Source of the DNA: Gammaproteobacteria bacterium | Lineage (GTDB): Bacteria > Pseudomonadota > Gammaproteobacteria > UBA1113 | Direction: 5' to 3' | DNA: 6,833 nt | Assembly: GCA_019752835.1 (NCBI GenBank) | Contig: JAIELR010000006.1 | Location: forward strand, 1-6,833 | Shown here: one piece after another, positions 6,501-6,833 of the stretch | How positions within the stretch are numbered: the first letter of the stretch is position 1 | Layout: each line of letters starts with the position of its first letter | The notes under the pieces: model-generated | Databases searched by the model: none | What the model was told of the DNA's origin: nothing | The model's input: the letters and a program-made list of their open reading frames with translations, nothing else | Position numbers and translations under genes: made by a program

Positions 6501-6818
6501 AATATTTACAAGAATATCCGTAACTTCTTCATGATTATTGAGAAAATTTGAGTTCTGTAGAACCGCATAGTTCAAAAAGTCGATTATTTGATCAATAATT
6601 TCGCTGTATTTTTCTCGTTCTCTCAAACAAGATAATGCTCTAACGCCCTCAATTGAAATCAAGTCAGGGTATTTATAGAGCAAAAAAATCATATGACATA
6701 AGTCTCCCATTACCTCATATCTAACAGACTCAACATTTATGTCCAAATATACCTTACATAAAAATGTAATTTCACTGGTAGTGCGCTTTTTGTCTTTTGA
6801 AAACAATTTATCAATCAA
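3576..6818 (-). CDS. Large TPR-like / OTU-like cysteine protease protein, candidate secreted effector
   Basis: About 1080 residues. Residues 110-215 look like two or three tetratricopeptide-type helical hairpins, best at 149-181 (PIYYYQGLYQVNKGELSSAI, then FEMALSLRP) and 184-215, usually protein-binding. Residues 220-740 are a long helical to mixed region I cannot assign. At 757-782, NNWTHHETLADGNCALSAF leads into a hydrophobic helix; DGNC (767-770) is the hallmark OTU-protease motif with Cys770 as nucleophile. His995 in GDCHFELVLP is the expected catalytic histidine followed by an aromatic residue. The roughly 225-residue spacing is larger than in a minimal OTU domain and implies an insertion, about 820-900. 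OTU proteases cleave ubiquitin chains, so in a bacterium the target would be a host protein; that is inference. There is no signal peptide or membrane segment, as in type IV/III effectors. The start is unsure: TTG without SD, an in-frame TGA four codons upstream, next Met at 37. The gene is visibly more AT-rich than the relaxase and lipase-like genes, consistent with separate acquisition. Confidence 0.72.
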   Translation of the reverse strand: MIDKLFSKDKKRTTSEITFLCKVYLDINVESVRYEVMGDLCHMIFLLYKYPDLISIEGVRALSCLREREKYSEIIDQIIDFLNYAVLQNSNFLNNHEEVTDILVNISNRNMGAVYLRDFFQAKRLIDNNEYPLEAWEYLETAEKQFDYYAPIYYYQGLYQVNKGELSSAIKLFEMALSLRPVYVEAAQRLSAAHYKIGDWASARIVNQTISELYPVYRTLTRSQISGIVASSVPLAQIPMLTAFDKAYQVVALTADTDLNVCIIDQIMTLLNTPALSANKLAFCRESYQLDEGLAVIRHSQEKRRFLNDFLSYVLDKFVWFEYHQHYAVNRERRAMHDDLDKLIDASKITDIFEIESVQCLKQQLQQYCQLFNMDNFLQHYAGTAQLRGGYALGISKDLAQTYSVFHNILGLYHYEAAYGISNAQGEDDLFNFVLHQQKPVVFFIPTAIGAGKKDGFTYREINWIAQKLKTNPTELKNLILVFDSYNYLPLYSLITLVDSKWIINVDHSINAVLDFLLEYVIAPTDAAERMPILRSNIENHVHINIYGYMLYVLNSAIEYDPEFDNTSFVDILKLLIKQTFKINIEENINPQIRLPEFYSRVEAQLNLLKENPNKQNKQKLGVILRFLTELFANNFYANYINPENRYIDIESRLYVLTEQYNTLSPDFDSWKKSRDKRWAILQAASKNAYPSSLDIIFTKLKDFNKQGFFDINEESLADYLIPDDVQRSKRALKRINDYQYAKKNRKLHDTYGELGNNWTHHETLADGNCALSAFALGLLYHRNNGNDLLTTKRSFRRKFAQSFYLNPDTFTEEVFSQVMDALLSPQIDLDNPIIKKIIKKLSNVENVVEGTESNQINTKIEAANQRIFKPEIFENGNIRPEYRDGAIKCLARQGILYQLAMAYALREYCFSYNEGHFRCFIDRMLEEPQERDLTLNIANQFGEYLTEDIFAFLAYKFKLKIQLKTQEFGKIYNYGNSHLDIMIFALKPGEGDCHFELVLPSKRNFLEGKLAMLRVINYPALLSQFGINTKVRMNKATGPRVEGAIEEIRKKMGDEKALEIEAKFCHWAKEHNRNFNFKR

Positions 6819-6833
6819 TACAGTGAATCATCT

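Overview
The window looks like an accessory or mobile-DNA region of a gammaproteobacterium, most likely one that lives with eukaryotic hosts (Legionella/Coxiella/Berkiella-like). This is inferred from gene content: a MobF conjugative relaxase, insertion-sequence debris, a GHSLGG lipase-like gene and a very large AT-rich gene combining TPR-like repeats with an OTU-type cysteine protease signature. No marker gene in the window fixes the taxon.

Left part (1-2100) is a graveyard of broken genes. A TrwC/TraI-type relaxase (+) keeps its catalytic domain but loses its helicase half at 1051/1052. There begins a 279-bp element (1052-1330) with perfect 17-bp terminal inverted repeats and no coding capacity. 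Its other end cuts an IS3-family transposase (-), which keeps only the first Asp of the DDE triad. Because the two flanks are different genes and I see no target-site duplication, this looks like a recombination scar between two copies of the element rather than one clean insertion. Upstream of the IS3 fragment is an unrecognised minus-strand reading frame (1869-2081) that runs into the IS3 sequence at a T7A8 homopolymer.

Middle part (2064-3571) holds a lipase-like gene (+) that appears to have lost its N-terminus. It is followed by a candidate rho-independent terminator (3072-3116), then a second, unrelated non-coding element (3179-3571) with 42-bp inverted repeats matching at 39 positions and a possible 3-bp AAT duplication. 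This element sits immediately downstream of the stop codon of the large gene, between two convergent genes.

Right part (3576-6818) is one minus-strand gene of about 1080 codons. It has an N-terminal helical/TPR-like region, a long central region I cannot assign, and a C-terminal region with DGNC (Cys770) and HFE (His995), as expected of an OTU-like deubiquitinase. This is the most interesting protein here and a good candidate secreted effector. Its start is uncertain: TTG, no visible Shine-Dalgarno, an in-frame stop four codons upstream, and the window ends there.

The genes do not form an operon. The window reads as a conjugative-element remnant rearranged by small inverted-repeat elements next to candidate host-interaction genes.
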